The notes beneath the pieces were generated by a model. It was not told where the DNA came from. It worked only from the letters and a program-made list of their open reading frames with translations, and ran no database searches. The translations under genes and the position numbers were made by a program. This document shows positions 22,771 to 31,609 of a stretch of 64,000 nucleotides of DNA, piece after piece. Each line of letters starts with the position of its first letter. Within the stretch, counting starts at the first letter, position 1. The stretch is taken from NCBI RefSeq assembly GCF_014651015.1, contig NZ_BMWB01000007.1, forward strand, positions 62,001 to 126,000, written 5' to 3'. The stretch is from Streptomyces xantholiticus. GTDB lineage: Bacteria; Actinomycetota; Actinomycetes; Streptomycetales; Streptomycetaceae.

Positions 22771-24354
22771 ATGAGTTCACAGCAGCCCGCCGTGGCAGAA
22801 ACGGCAGCCGTACCGCAGGCGGAATCCGACCGCCGGCGCTGGATCGCCCTGGCGATCGTCATGACGGCGGCGTTCATGGACCTGGTCGACGTCACCATCG
22901 TCAACATCGCGATCCCCAGCATCCAGCGGGACCTCGGCGCGTCGTTCGGCGCGATCCAGTGGATCACCGCCGGATACGCGCTGGCCTTTGCCGCGGGCCT
23001 GATCACGGGCGGCAGGCTCGGCGACATCTACGGCCGCAAGCGGCTGTTCCTCATCGGCATCACCGGCTTCACGCTCGCCTCCGCGCTGTGCGGGTTCGCC
23101 GCGGGCGACGAGATGCTCGTCGCCTCTCGGCTGCTGCAGGGCGCGGCCGCCGCGATGATGGTGCCTCAGGTGCTGGCGATCGTCCACGTCACCTTCCCGG
23201 CGCACGAACGCGGCAAGGTCTTCGGCCTGTTCGGTGCCGTCGTCGGTCTCGGCGCGGTCTCCGGCCCGCTGCTCGGCGCGCTGCTGACCCAGTGGAACCT
23301 CTTCGGCCTCGAGTGGCGCCCGATCTTCCTGATCAATCTGCCGGTCGGCATCGCCGGGCTGGTCCTGGGGCGGAAGTTCATCATCGAGTCCCGTGCACCC
23401 AAGGCGCTCAGGCTCGACCTCGTCGGCGTCGCGATGGTCACGGTCGCCCTGCTGATGCTGGTCTACCCGCTCACCCGTGGCCGAGAGCTGGACTGGCCGC
23501 TCTGGGGCCACGTTTGCATGGCCGGCAGCCTGTTCGTCTTCGCCGCCTTCGTGGCGTACGAGAAGTACAAGACGCGCAAGGACGGTTCGCCGCTGGTGGA
23601 ACTCTCGCTGTTCAAGGTGAAGAGCTTCGCCGCCGGTATCGCCGTGCAGCTCACCTTCGGCGTCGTGATGGGCATCTTCTTCCTCGTCTGGACGCTCTAC
23701 ATGCAGGCCGGGCTCGGCTGGAGTCCGCTCAAGGCCGGCCTGACCGGGGTGCCGTTCTCCATCGCCGTCTCGGCGGCGGCCGGGATGTCCGTGCAACTGC
23801 TGGTGCCGCGATTCGGCCGCAAGGTGCTGCAGGCCGGCGCGGCCACCATGGCCGCCGGGCTGATCGTCTACATCTGGGAGGCCGACCGCTACGGCACGGC
23901 CATCCACTCGTGGCAGATGATCCTGCCTCTGGTCGTGATGGGCGTGGGCATGGGGCTGATCGTGGCGCCGCTCACCGATGCCGTGCTCTCCGAAGTGCCG
24001 CGTGAGCACGCGGGCTCCGCGTCCGGCCTGATCAACACCACCGGGCAGATGGGCATGGCGCTCGGCCTCGGTCTGGTGTCGCTCGTCTTCTTCGGCTCGA
24101 TCGACGATTCGGCCGCCGGGCTCGGGTCGCCGGACGCCATGGGCGCGGCCTTCGTCGAGGCCTTCGAGGACTCGCTGTGGTGGGTGGCCGGGGTGCTGGT
24201 CGCGATCTTCGCGGTGATGTTCGCTCTGCCGGCGCGGCCGAAGCAGCATGTGGAGGCCGGGGTCGCGGACGACGACGCCGGCGCCCCCGGGCAGCTCGAG
24301 GCGTTGCCGCCGGTGAAGCAGGACGCCGAGCCGGAGCCGGTGCTCTCGCGCTGA
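22771..24354 (+). CDS. DHA2-family MFS drug efflux transporter
   Basis: A 527-aa, 14-helix transporter. Helix 1 carries LVDVTIVNIAIPSIQRDL, motif A is GGRLGDIYGRKRLF, and motif C GAVVGLGAVSGPLLGALL. The cytoplasmic C-terminus is acidic. It should be a proton-driven exporter. The start is ATG 22771, apparently on a leaderless RNA. Divergence from the WYL regulator suggests local control. A GC-rich hairpin follows 15 bp after the stop. Confidence 0.9.
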   Translation: MSSQQPAVAETAAVPQAESDRRRWIALAIVMTAAFMDLVDVTIVNIAIPSIQRDLGASFGAIQWITAGYALAFAAGLITGGRLGDIYGRKRLFLIGITGFTLASALCGFAAGDEMLVASRLLQGAAAAMMVPQVLAIVHVTFPAHERGKVFGLFGAVVGLGAVSGPLLGALLTQWNLFGLEWRPIFLINLPVGIAGLVLGRKFIIESRAPKALRLDLVGVAMVTVALLMLVYPLTRGRELDWPLWGHVCMAGSLFVFAAFVAYEKYKTRKDGSPLVELSLFKVKSFAAGIAVQLTFGVVMGIFFLVWTLYMQAGLGWSPLKAGLTGVPFSIAVSAAAGMSVQLLVPRFGRKVLQAGAATMAAGLIVYIWEADRYGTAIHSWQMILPLVVMGVGMGLIVAPLTDAVLSEVPREHAGSASGLINTTGQMGMALGLGLVSLVFFGSIDDSAAGLGSPDAMGAAFVEAFEDSLWWVAGVLVAIFAVMFALPARPKQHVEAGVADDDAGAPGQLEALPPVKQDAEPEPVLSR

Positions 24355-24369
24355 GCGACCGAAGGCCCT

Positions 24370-24404
24370 CGGTGCCCGCGCCACTTGCCCTGGCGCGGGC
24401 ACCG
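24370..24404. terminator. Hairpin terminator after DHA2 transporter
   Basis: A perfect 14-bp stem, 24370-24383 with 24391-24404, seven-base loop, no T tract. It separates the transporter from the convergent gene ending at 24475. Confidence 0.65.
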
Positions 24405-24474
24405 ACGTGCACGTGCTGCGGTCACCGTCGTGCGCGTGGCGGTGGCGGGTCGGGCCAGGGCTGCCGGGCGCGAG

Positions 24475-25296
24475 TCACCGGACCCGTGCGCGGAGCTCCA
24501 TCGCCTCGCGGGCGTCGTGCTCCGCCTCGTACACCTCGCACATGTGGCGGCCGTCCGGCGTCGCCGTGTGCTCGACCTCCCAGAGGCTTCGCTCCGTCCC
24601 GTCGAGCAGCAGGAACGCGTGCTCGTAGAGCGTGAAGCCCGCGTTCTTGCCGGCTACGCGGAACTGGCGCCCGAAGACCTGGGTGATGTGGTGGGCGAAG
24701 GCAGCGCGCAGCAGACGCGCCGTCTCCTCGCCCGGCCGGTCGTCGTTCTCCGCGCGGCGCAGCAGCCGGCGCGCGTGGTCGGCGGAGTCGTCGGGGACGT
24801 ACGTCGGCGGCATCGGGGCCGGGGGCGGTGCCATCAGGGCGGCCAGCAGTTCCAGGCCGGCGTCCAGCTCGGCGTCCAGGTCGATGCCGAGCTCCTGCTC
24901 GAGCGCGCTGGCCGGCCCGCTCCCCGGCCCTGCGAACCCGGGGAAACCGGCGGGCAGCCGGGACGCCGCCAGTCGTGCCTCGGACTCCTCCGAGTAGAGC
25001 TCGTGCTGCTCGGTGCCGCCACGACCGGTGTTGTGCACCAGCTCCCACAGGACGAGCGAGCTGCCGTCACGGAGCAGATAGGCATGGCGGTACGTGGAGC
25101 GGTGCAGCGGCGCGCTGTGGTGCGACGAGTGCAGCGAACTGGCGTGCGCCAGCGCGGAACCGAGCCGCTCGACCGTCGCGTCAGGCAGGTCGAAGGAGTT
25201 GAGCGCCCGACCCAGGAGTCGCTCGAGGTGCGTCTCTGTCGTCTCTGTCGTCTCGTACGGCTCGTACGGACCGTACGGCTCGTTCGGATCGTTCAA
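24475..25296 (-). CDS. Streptomyces-specific hypothetical protein (DUF6227-like)
   Basis: A 273-aa soluble acidic protein of unknown function. It contains two related segments with the pattern HA(Y/F)LL-DG-S-LWE, HAYLLRDGSSLVLWELVH near residue 70 and HAFLLLDGTERSLWEVEH near residue 225, suggesting an internal duplication. The N-terminus is a low-complexity run (YGPYEPYETTETTE). TTG 25296 has GGAG nine bases upstream and gives a plausible MNDPNEP start; an in-frame GTG at 25320 has no ribosome site. The DUF6227 label is from memory of the family and is not certain. Confidence 0.65.
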   Translation of the reverse strand: MNDPNEPYGPYEPYETTETTETHLERLLGRALNSFDLPDATVERLGSALAHASSLHSSHHSAPLHRSTYRHAYLLRDGSSLVLWELVHNTGRGGTEQHELYSEESEARLAASRLPAGFPGFAGPGSGPASALEQELGIDLDAELDAGLELLAALMAPPPAPMPPTYVPDDSADHARRLLRRAENDDRPGEETARLLRAAFAHHITQVFGRQFRVAGKNAGFTLYEHAFLLLDGTERSLWEVEHTATPDGRHMCEVYEAEHDAREAMELRARVR

Positions 25297-25440
25297 GAGG
25301 GGTCTCCAGGCCGTCGCCACAAGTCACTTGGTGATTGCTAAAAGTAGCGCTTCCGCCCGGCAGTGTGCTTCAGGGTTGGGTAAAAGGAAGGGGCGCACGG
25401 CAGAAGTTCCCGCGCGCCCCCAACTTGGCTGCCGGACACG

Positions 25441-26502
25441 TCAGTCGACGTCGTACAGCTCTGCGTAGGAAGGAAAGGTGCCGCCCGGTCCTTCGACGCT
25501 CGCGGCGGACTTCACGGCGCGCACGATCGCCCGGGTCACCATGTCGGCGCCTGCGGCGAGCACATCGTTGAGCGCCAGCGGGCTGTCGGCGTCCAGCGCG
25601 ACCGAGCCCGTGGCCAGCGCGAACACCGTGTCGCCGTCGTTGAGGAGGTGTACGGGCCGTACGGCGCGCGCGATGCCGTCGTGTGCCGTTCCCGCGAGCT
25701 TGTGCGCCTGCGCGCGGGTGAGGTCGGCGTCGGTGGCGACGACGGCGAGCGTGGTGTTCAGCGGCGGCGGTCCGTTCGTCTCGCCCGCCTCGGCGAGCCG
25801 CAGCTGCGCCGCGGCGTGGACCGCGGCGGAGGGGAGCGCTGAACGGTGGACGCCTTCGGTGACCAACTCGCCGTACAGCACGCCGGTCCGGGGATCGACG
25901 GCCGAGCCCACGGCGTTCGCCACGACCAGCGCCGCCACGGTGACGCCCGAGTCGAGGACGGTGCTCGCCGTGCCGACCCCGCCCTTGAGCCGGCCGATCA
26001 CCGCGCCCGTCCCGGCGCCGACGGAGCCCTCCTCCACCCGCGTGCCCTCGGCGGTGGCGGCCGCGGCCTCCACGGCCGCGCGCCCCGTCGACGCGTCCGG
26101 CCGCGCGCGCCAGTTCCCGCCGCGTCCCAGGTCGAAGACGCAAGCGGCGGGCACGACCGGTACGACTTGTGACGGGTCGGGACCCACCCGGACGCCCCGG
26201 CCCTGCTCCTCCAGCCAGGCCATCACGCCGGCGGCCGAGTCGAGACCGAACGCACTGCCACCGGTCAGCACGACCGCCTCGATGCGCTGGACGACATTGC
26301 GCGGATCCAGGGCGTCCGTCTCCCGGGTGCCGGGGCCTCCGCCCCTGACGTCCACGGCGGCGACGGCTCCGCCCTCGGGTGCGAGGACAACCGTGGTACC
26401 GCTGAGCGCGCCGGGCCCGGCGACCTGCGCATGACCGACCCGCAGGCCCGCCACATCCGTGAGCCCGCCGGCCGGTCCGTCGGCCTTCTCCATAACGACC
26501 AT
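25441..26502 (-). CDS. P1-family peptidase (DmpA-like Ntn hydrolase)
   Basis: A 353-aa protein of the DmpA/L-aminopeptidase family, which self-cleaves to expose an N-terminal nucleophile. Signatures are GLTDVAGLRVGHAQV at the start, VVLTGGSAFGLDSAAGVMAW, GAGTGAVIGRLKGGVGTAS, and the cleavage region PPPLNTTLAVVATDADL, where a Thr of NTT is the expected nucleophile. ATG 26502 lies seven bases after TAACCT on the minus strand, a possible leaderless start; ATG 26493 is an alternative. The longer upstream frame is low-complexity and not part of the family. Confidence 0.85.
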   Translation of the reverse strand: MVVMEKADGPAGGLTDVAGLRVGHAQVAGPGALSGTTVVLAPEGGAVAAVDVRGGGPGTRETDALDPRNVVQRIEAVVLTGGSAFGLDSAAGVMAWLEEQGRGVRVGPDPSQVVPVVPAACVFDLGRGGNWRARPDASTGRAAVEAAAATAEGTRVEEGSVGAGTGAVIGRLKGGVGTASTVLDSGVTVAALVVANAVGSAVDPRTGVLYGELVTEGVHRSALPSAAVHAAAQLRLAEAGETNGPPPLNTTLAVVATDADLTRAQAHKLAGTAHDGIARAVRPVHLLNDGDTVFALATGSVALDADSPLALNDVLAAGADMVTRAIVRAVKSAASVEGPGGTFPSYAELYDVD

Positions 26503-27043
26503 GTCCGTCAGGTTAGTTGGATCTGTGCCGTCCTGCGGCGGCCCGGTCTTCCCGGCGGCCCGGCGGCCGGTCTTCCCCGCAGCCCGGCGGCTCGGCGGCT
26601 GCCGGTACGGGTCGCGCCGCGCCGCCGGGACGAGCTCAACGGGGCCGGGCGCCCCACCGCCGTGCCACCGGGCCGTGCTTGCCCAGCGCCCGCGGGACAC
26701 CGCCTGCTCCACCGCCAATGACATCGGTCTCAAGGAGCGCTGTCCGCAGATCCGGTCCACGAGCGGCTACGGCGACCCGAGGGGCACGTATCGCGGGGCC
26801 GGGGGCTGGTACCGAGCAGGAACCCGAGCGGTCCTCGAAGCCCACCGCCCGTCCCGCACCGGAGAGCGCCGTCGTCGGCCGACTGGGGCCCGACCGGGGG
26901 GCAACGCGTGGATAAGGGGCAGGCCCGGCTCCGCTTGGTGGGATGCGGCCTTTCTCATCCTGTCGTTCCTCGTCGTCCTGGCCCTGTGGTGGCTCGGCCC
27001 GAAGGACCGCTGACAGGGCGGCGAGCCCGCGTACCCTGGAATC
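26503..27043. other. Intergenic region without a supported gene
   Basis: Imperfect repeats of CCCGGCGGCCCGGCGGC lie at about 26540-26600. A plus-strand frame ending at 27013 finishes in a membrane-like segment (DAAFLILSFLVVLALWWLG) with GC-rich third positions, but it has no start codon or ribosome site near its plausible beginning. It may be a decayed small membrane-protein gene. Nothing else is recognisable. Confidence 0.4.
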
Positions 27044-27250
27044 ATGAGCACCGCCCCCGCCCCCGGACCGCGAGATGCGAAGCAGCCCGGACAGCAGCGA
27101 CCCGAGCCGAGGCTGATCTTCGACGATCCGCTGGACCAGCAATCGGCGGACGATACGGACCGTGGGTGGGGTGAGCGGCCTCCCGCGAGCGGCGACAGCG
27201 CCGCCGATCTTGCGCGCTTCCTCGACGAGAAGCCGCCCCATCACATCTGA
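27044..27250 (+). CDS. Small conserved-type hypothetical protein
   Basis: A 68-aa hydrophilic protein beginning STAPAPGPRDAKQPG and ending in DLARFLDEKPPHHI. The acidic central part (LIFDDPLDQQSADDTDRGWG) and helical C-terminus have the look of short Streptomyces conserved proteins, and third-position GC is high. The ATG at 27044 has GGCGGCGAG further upstream only, so translation initiation is weak. It is convergent with mscL, 23 bp apart. Function is unknown. Confidence 0.6.
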   Translation: MSTAPAPGPRDAKQPGQQRPEPRLIFDDPLDQQSADDTDRGWGERPPASGDSAADLARFLDEKPPHHI

Positions 27251-27273
27251 GTGCCGACGAAGCGGCCGTCGCC

Positions 27274-27786
27274 TCAGCGACCCTCGCCGGACCCCGGCGC
27301 ACCCGACGGCTCGGCACCCCCGGAGCCTGGGGTGCCGGAACCGCGCTGCGCCACCAGGGCGTCGCGGATCTCCTTCAGCACCTCCAGTTCGGTGACCTCC
27401 AACGTCTCCCGCACACCCTCTCTCGCCTTTTGCGCGGCGGCGCGGCGGGCCAGGTACTTCGACATGGGCAGCACCATGAGGAAGTAGACGACGGCCGCGG
27501 TGATCAGGAACTGGAGGGTCGCGCCGAGCACGGAACCCCACATGATCTGTATGCCCTGCATCTCGCCGTCGACCACCGCGCAGGGGGCCTTCAGACAAGA
27601 GCTGTAGGCGTCCAGGTCCTTCGTTCCGAATGCGCCGACCAGCGGATTGATCACGCCCTTCACCACCGCGTTCACGATGTTGGTGAAGGCGGCACCGATG
27701 ACGACCGCGACCGCGAGGTCGATCACGTTGCCGCGGAGAAGGAATGCCTTGAAGCCTTCGAGCACGCTCGGCTTCTTCTCGCTCAC
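27274..27786 (-). CDS. mscL: Large-conductance mechanosensitive channel MscL
   Basis: A 170-aa pentameric channel that opens on membrane stretch to release solutes after osmotic downshock. N-terminal helix KPSVLEGFKAFLLRGNVIDL and TM1 AVAVVIGAAFTNIVNAVV are diagnostic, TM2 is GATLQFLITAAVVYFLMVL, and the cytoplasmic helix (TELEVLKEIRDALVAQR) follows. GTG 27786 has AGAGG upstream and gives the family start SEKKPSV. A Cys-containing periplasmic loop (SSCLKAPCAV) and a Gly/Pro tail are longer than in E. coli. Confidence 0.95.
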   Translation of the reverse strand: MSEKKPSVLEGFKAFLLRGNVIDLAVAVVIGAAFTNIVNAVVKGVINPLVGAFGTKDLDAYSSCLKAPCAVVDGEMQGIQIMWGSVLGATLQFLITAAVVYFLMVLPMSKYLARRAAAQKAREGVRETLEVTELEVLKEIRDALVAQRGSGTPGSGGAEPSGAPGSGEGR

Positions 27787-27909
27787 GAATGAGCCTCTTT
27801 TCATACCTGCAGCAGGGGAGGGGGACGGCTCCGCAACCTACGGCAGCGCCCGACCACCTTGTCCAATCCGTGCCCGTCCACACGCGACCTGGCACGGCAT
27901 CAGTACGAG

Positions 27910-28479
27910 TCAGCACATCGTCACCGCCAGACGTGAGGTCGCCCCCGCACCGGCCAACTGCGTCGCCGTGGCACGCGGCACGGACAGGACGACCAGAGCC
28001 CCGCCGTCCGGGGAGTCGTCACCCGTGCCCGGAACCTCGGCCACCCGCACCCCGGATGCCACGACCTTCGCCTCGACGGGGTCGCCCGCAGGGGAGTCGG
28101 CGGCCGCAATGACATCGACGCGGTCCCCGGGCCGCAGCAGCCGCACCGTGGCCGCATCCGCGATGCGTACGGGGGCGGACACCAGGTCGGCGGCGGGCCG
28201 GGGACCGCGCCCCGGAGCCGCGGCGGTCGGCACACCCGTACCGGCCCCGCCGCGGGCCTCCTGCCCCGGGGGCCCTCCGGGAGCATCGGCTCCGCGTGCC
28301 GTGGACGCGGCCAGCGCTGCGGCCGTCACCGCCAGGCCCGCCGCCATCGTGCGCCGTTGCCGCCACAGCGCGCGCCGTAGCCGCTGTGCCCTGCCGCGGA
28401 CGTGCAGCGGGGCGAACGGTGGTACGCCCAAGGGCTCCGGCGCGGGAGAAGGGGGAGGGGAGGAGGGGAGACAGGACAT
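27910..28479 (-). CDS. SAF-domain protein (CpaB/RcpC-like)
   Basis: A 189-aa protein with a basic juxtamembrane stretch (RGRAQRLRRALWRQRRTMAA), one membrane helix (GLAVTAAALAAST), a Pro/Gly linker and an extracytoplasmic SAF domain (RLLRPGDRVDVIAAADSPAG, VVASGVRVAEVPGTGDD). SAF domains of this type occur in CpaB/RcpC pilus-assembly proteins and FlgA. No pilus genes are nearby; in Streptomyces such proteins are orphan. The start ATG 28479 is chosen because upstream sequence is not family-like. Confidence 0.7.
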   Translation of the reverse strand: MSCLPSSPPPSPAPEPLGVPPFAPLHVRGRAQRLRRALWRQRRTMAAGLAVTAAALAASTARGADAPGGPPGQEARGGAGTGVPTAAAPGRGPRPAADLVSAPVRIADAATVRLLRPGDRVDVIAAADSPAGDPVEAKVVASGVRVAEVPGTGDDSPDGGALVVLSVPRATATQLAGAGATSRLAVTMC

Positions 28480-28730
28480 GTTGCGCACCGCCTTGTGGCC
28501 AGTGGCCCGAGCCCGGTGCCCGTGACCGACCGCTCTCCACGATCCACATTCCGATGCCGACCTGCAGCGGCCTGTGGACAGGCCGCCGCATGTGGACAAC
28601 TCGCTCACCGACAAGGGTGAGTGGGCGTGATGGCGTCCGACGCGGCCGGGGCCCGGCAGCCGGCCGCGTCGGACGGAAACCCCTGCAGACCGCGGGTGCC
28701 GTGTGCGGGAGGGCCCCTCGCGGCAGCCGC

Positions 28731-29594
28731 CTACGGAAGCCGGAAACCCGGGTCCATGCCGTCCAGCGCACTGCCGCAGAAGCAGGAGCGCTCCTCGTTC
28801 GCCGGCAGCCCGGCCACCGCGTCGAACAGCACGGTCCTCAGCCGGTCGACATTGGCCGCGAACACCTTCAGCACCTCTTCGTGCGAGACGCCCTCGCCCG
28901 CTTCCGCACCCGCGTCGAGGTCCGTGACCAGCGTGATCGACGTGTAGCAGAGCTCCAGTTCACGGGCGAGAACCGCCTCCGGGTGCCCGGTCATGCCGAC
29001 CACCGACCAGCCCATCGCCGCGTGCCACCGCGACTCCGCCCGGGTCGAGAACCGGGGCCCTTCGACGACCACGAGCGTCCCGCCGTCCACCGGCTCCCAG
29101 TCGCGCCCGCGCGCCGCCTCGAGCACCTTCCGTCGCCCGGTCGCGCAGTACGGGTCGGCGGGTGACACGTGCACCACGTTGGGGACGGTCCCGTCCGGCA
29201 GCGGCAGACCGTCGAAGTAGCTCTGCGGCCGGGACTTCGTACGGTCGACGAACTGGTCGGGCACGAGCAGCGTGCCGGGGCCGTACTCGGGGCGCAGGCC
29301 CCCGACCGCGCACGGGCCGAGCACCTGGCGGACCCCCACCGACCTGAGCGCCCAGAGGTTGGCGCGGTAGTTGATGCGGTGCGGCGGCAGATGATGGCCG
29401 CGCCCGTGGCGCGGCAGGAAGGCGACCCGCCGTCCCGCGATCTCACCGAGGAACAGCGAGTCGCTGGGCGGGCCGTACGGGGTCTCGACCTGGATCTCGG
29501 TGACGTCCTGCAGGAAGGAGTAGAGGCCGGAGCCGCCGATCACGCCGATGTCCGCCGGTCCGGCCGCTTCGCTTGCGTTCGAATGGGTCGCCAT
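28731..29594 (-). CDS. mtnP: S-methyl-5'-thioadenosine phosphorylase
   Basis: A 287-aa enzyme that splits methylthioadenosine, made in polyamine and other SAM-dependent synthesis, into adenine and methylthioribose-1-phosphate. Motifs include IGVIGGSGLYSFL, FLPRHGRGHHLPPHRINYRA (phosphate and ribose binding), VEGPRFSTRAESRWHAAMGW and VVGMTGHPEAVLARELELCY. ATG 29594 lies seven bases after TACTGT on the minus strand, consistent with a leaderless RNA. A C-terminal CFCG motif adds an unusual cysteine pair. Confidence 0.92.
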   Translation of the reverse strand: MATHSNASEAAGPADIGVIGGSGLYSFLQDVTEIQVETPYGPPSDSLFLGEIAGRRVAFLPRHGRGHHLPPHRINYRANLWALRSVGVRQVLGPCAVGGLRPEYGPGTLLVPDQFVDRTKSRPQSYFDGLPLPDGTVPNVVHVSPADPYCATGRRKVLEAARGRDWEPVDGGTLVVVEGPRFSTRAESRWHAAMGWSVVGMTGHPEAVLARELELCYTSITLVTDLDAGAEAGEGVSHEEVLKVFAANVDRLRTVLFDAVAGLPANEERSCFCGSALDGMDPGFRLP

Positions 29595-29623
29595 GGCGAT
29601 CACAGTAGCCGCACGCGGACACG

Positions 29624-29665
29624 CCGAGGACCCCGCCGTGGTTGCTGCTCCGGCGGGGTCCTCGG
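29624..29665 (-). terminator. Hairpin terminator after fmdB-like gene
   Basis: A perfect 15-bp stem, 29624-29638 with 29651-29665, and a 12-base loop just past the stop at 29676. No T tract, as is common in Streptomyces. Confidence 0.7.
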
Positions 29666-29675
29666 AACGTAAGGA

Positions 29676-29999
29676 TCAGGCGGCGGAGCCGGACGCGCTC
29701 GACGTGCTCGAGGACGACGAGGTGGTCGTCGACGAGGAGGCCGAGGACGACGCCTTGGAGTCCGACGACTTCGTGGCCGTCGCCGAAGAGGACGAGGACG
29801 CCGGTGAGCTGGTCGACGACGAGCCGCGGCTGTCGTTGCGGTAGAAGCCGGAACCCTTGAAGACGATGCCGACCGCGGAGAACACCTTCTTCAGGCGTCC
29901 GTCGCAGCTGGGGCATACGGTCAGGGCGTCATCGGTGAACTTCTGCACCGCCTCGAGGCCCTCGCCGCATTCGGTGCACTGGTACTGGTAGGTCGGCAC
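29676..29999 (-). CDS. FmdB-family zinc-ribbon protein with Ser/Thr-rich tail
   Basis: A 107-aa protein. GTG 29999 has AGGAGGAAG just upstream. The first 45 residues hold the FmdB zinc ribbon, YQYQCTECGEGLEAV and LTVCPSCDGRLKKVF, then FKGSGFYRND, followed by about 50 residues of almost pure Ser, Thr and Ala. The family is named for a regulator of formamidase expression but its molecular role is unclear. It lies between the MTA phosphorylase and an MFS gene, all on the minus strand. Confidence 0.85.
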   Translation of the reverse strand: MPTYQYQCTECGEGLEAVQKFTDDALTVCPSCDGRLKKVFSAVGIVFKGSGFYRNDSRGSSSTSSPASSSSSATATKSSDSKASSSASSSTTTSSSSSTSSASGSAA

Positions 30000-30067
30000 T
30001 TGTCTTCCTCCTGGCACTCTCACTCGATGAGTGCTAACGACACTCCATACTGACGTATTCCGCCGGA

Positions 30068-31339
30068 TCAGTCCACCGTCACCGGCACTCGGTGACCGAT
30101 CCCACGTGCCGCGACCCGCCCCGAGGTCTTCGGCGCCAGCCGCGAACGCAGCACGACGAGGGTGGCCAGTGCGAGTGCGGTCCCCACCAGCGGCACGGCG
30201 AACCCGGCGCTCGCGCCGTATGTGTCGGCCAGTCGTCCGGCGACCGTCACGGCGGCCGCCTGGCCTAGCGCCACCGCGCCCGTCAGCCAGGTGAAGGCCT
30301 CGGTGCGGGCTGTGGCCGGGACCAGCGGGTCCACCAGCGTGTAGCCCGTGATAAGTGCCGGGGCGATGAAGAGGCCCACGACCAGGCCCAGTGCTCCGAG
30401 CAGTACGACGGAGTGCGCCGTCCACAGCAGGGACGCGGCGAGGGTGAGGCCGGCGTAGCCGATCACCAGTCGTCGGAGCGGCCCGGTCTTCCAGGCGATG
30501 GCCCCGACCGCGACACCGGCGAGCATGTTGCCCGCGGCGAAGAGCCCGTAGAGCAGGCCGTTCATGCCGGGCTGCCCGATCTCTTCGGTGAACGCCGTCA
30601 GGGAGACCTGCATGCCGCCGAAGACGGAGCCGATGCCGAGGAAGGCGACCGCCAGGACCCGCACCCCCGGTACGGACAGCGCGGACGTGCGCTTGGACCG
30701 TGCGTCGGTGAGGGAGTGGCCGTGGGCCGGCTGGGTGCGGCGCTGGGCCGCGAACAGCAGTCCGCCGGCCAGCGTGAGCACGGACTCGGCGATCAGGCCG
30801 GCCGCCGGGTGGGCGCCGGTGCACAGGGCGGTGGCCAGGACGGGGCCCACCACGAAGGTGAACTCGTCGGTCACCGACTCGAAGGCCGCGGCCGTCGACA
30901 TCAGCGGCGAGCCCTGGAGCCGTGCCGCCCAGCGGGACCGCACCATCGGGCCGATCTGCGGAACGGAGGCGCCGGTCGGAACGGCCGCGGCGAACAGCGC
31001 CCACACAGGGGCGTCGGCCAGGGCGAGCACGGTGAGTGCGGCACCCGACGCCGCGTGCACGAGCACGCCGGGCACCAGTACGGCGCGCTGTCCGAAGCGG
31101 TCGGCGAGCTTGCCGCTCTGCGGCGCGAACAGTGCCATGGACACGCCGGTGACGGCCGCGACGGCGCCTGCGCTGCCGTACGAGCCGGTGGTGTGCTGCA
31201 CCAGCAGGACGATGCTGATGGTGAGCATCGCGAAGGGCTGGCGGGCGGCGAATCCTGGAAGCAGGAACGTCCATGCGCCTGCGGTACGGAGCAGCTGCCC
31301 GTAACCGGGACGCGTGCCAGAAGCGACCGTGGACTCCAC
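30068..31339 (-). CDS. MFS transporter
   Basis: A 423-aa, 12-helix major facilitator protein. GTG 31339 is preferred because it has AAGG upstream and gives a normal N-terminus before helix 1 (FLLPGFAARQPFAMLTISIV). Motif A is SGKLADRFGQRAVLV. Further helices include the N-half LFAAAVPTGASVPQIGPMV and the C-half GIGSVFGGMQVSLTAF. It resembles uncharacterised actinobacterial exporters; the substrate is unknown. The 270-bp gap upstream to the antiporter gene shows no gene. Confidence 0.8.
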   Translation of the reverse strand: MESTVASGTRPGYGQLLRTAGAWTFLLPGFAARQPFAMLTISIVLLVQHTTGSYGSAGAVAAVTGVSMALFAPQSGKLADRFGQRAVLVPGVLVHAASGAALTVLALADAPVWALFAAAVPTGASVPQIGPMVRSRWAARLQGSPLMSTAAAFESVTDEFTFVVGPVLATALCTGAHPAAGLIAESVLTLAGGLLFAAQRRTQPAHGHSLTDARSKRTSALSVPGVRVLAVAFLGIGSVFGGMQVSLTAFTEEIGQPGMNGLLYGLFAAGNMLAGVAVGAIAWKTGPLRRLVIGYAGLTLAASLLWTAHSVVLLGALGLVVGLFIAPALITGYTLVDPLVPATARTEAFTWLTGAVALGQAAAVTVAGRLADTYGASAGFAVPLVGTALALATLVVLRSRLAPKTSGRVAARGIGHRVPVTVD

Positions 31340-31609
31340 GGTCCTTGCCTTTCTGCCGCCTGGTAGCGCTCCCCTGGGTGTCGGGAGCCGCCGAGAGCTG
31401 TCCTCTTGCGCGGAACTGCGGTAGATACCGGGGTCCACTGCGGGGGACTCCGCGGCCGCCATACGGTCGCGCCAGCTCTGCGTCAGGCAGAGTTGGTCGA
31501 TCAGTGTGCCTTCATGGTACAGGGACTTTGGCTGACGGCCCCGGGGAATGACAGGGATCACGTGCCGCATTCCTGCGATTTCTCACCGGCGCGCTGACCG
31601 ACCCCTGCA

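Noticed and set aside
26459..27013. Possible small membrane protein ending LSFLVVLALWWLGPKDR
   Set aside because: No start codon or ribosome site is present near the plausible coding part, and the upstream half is low-complexity.
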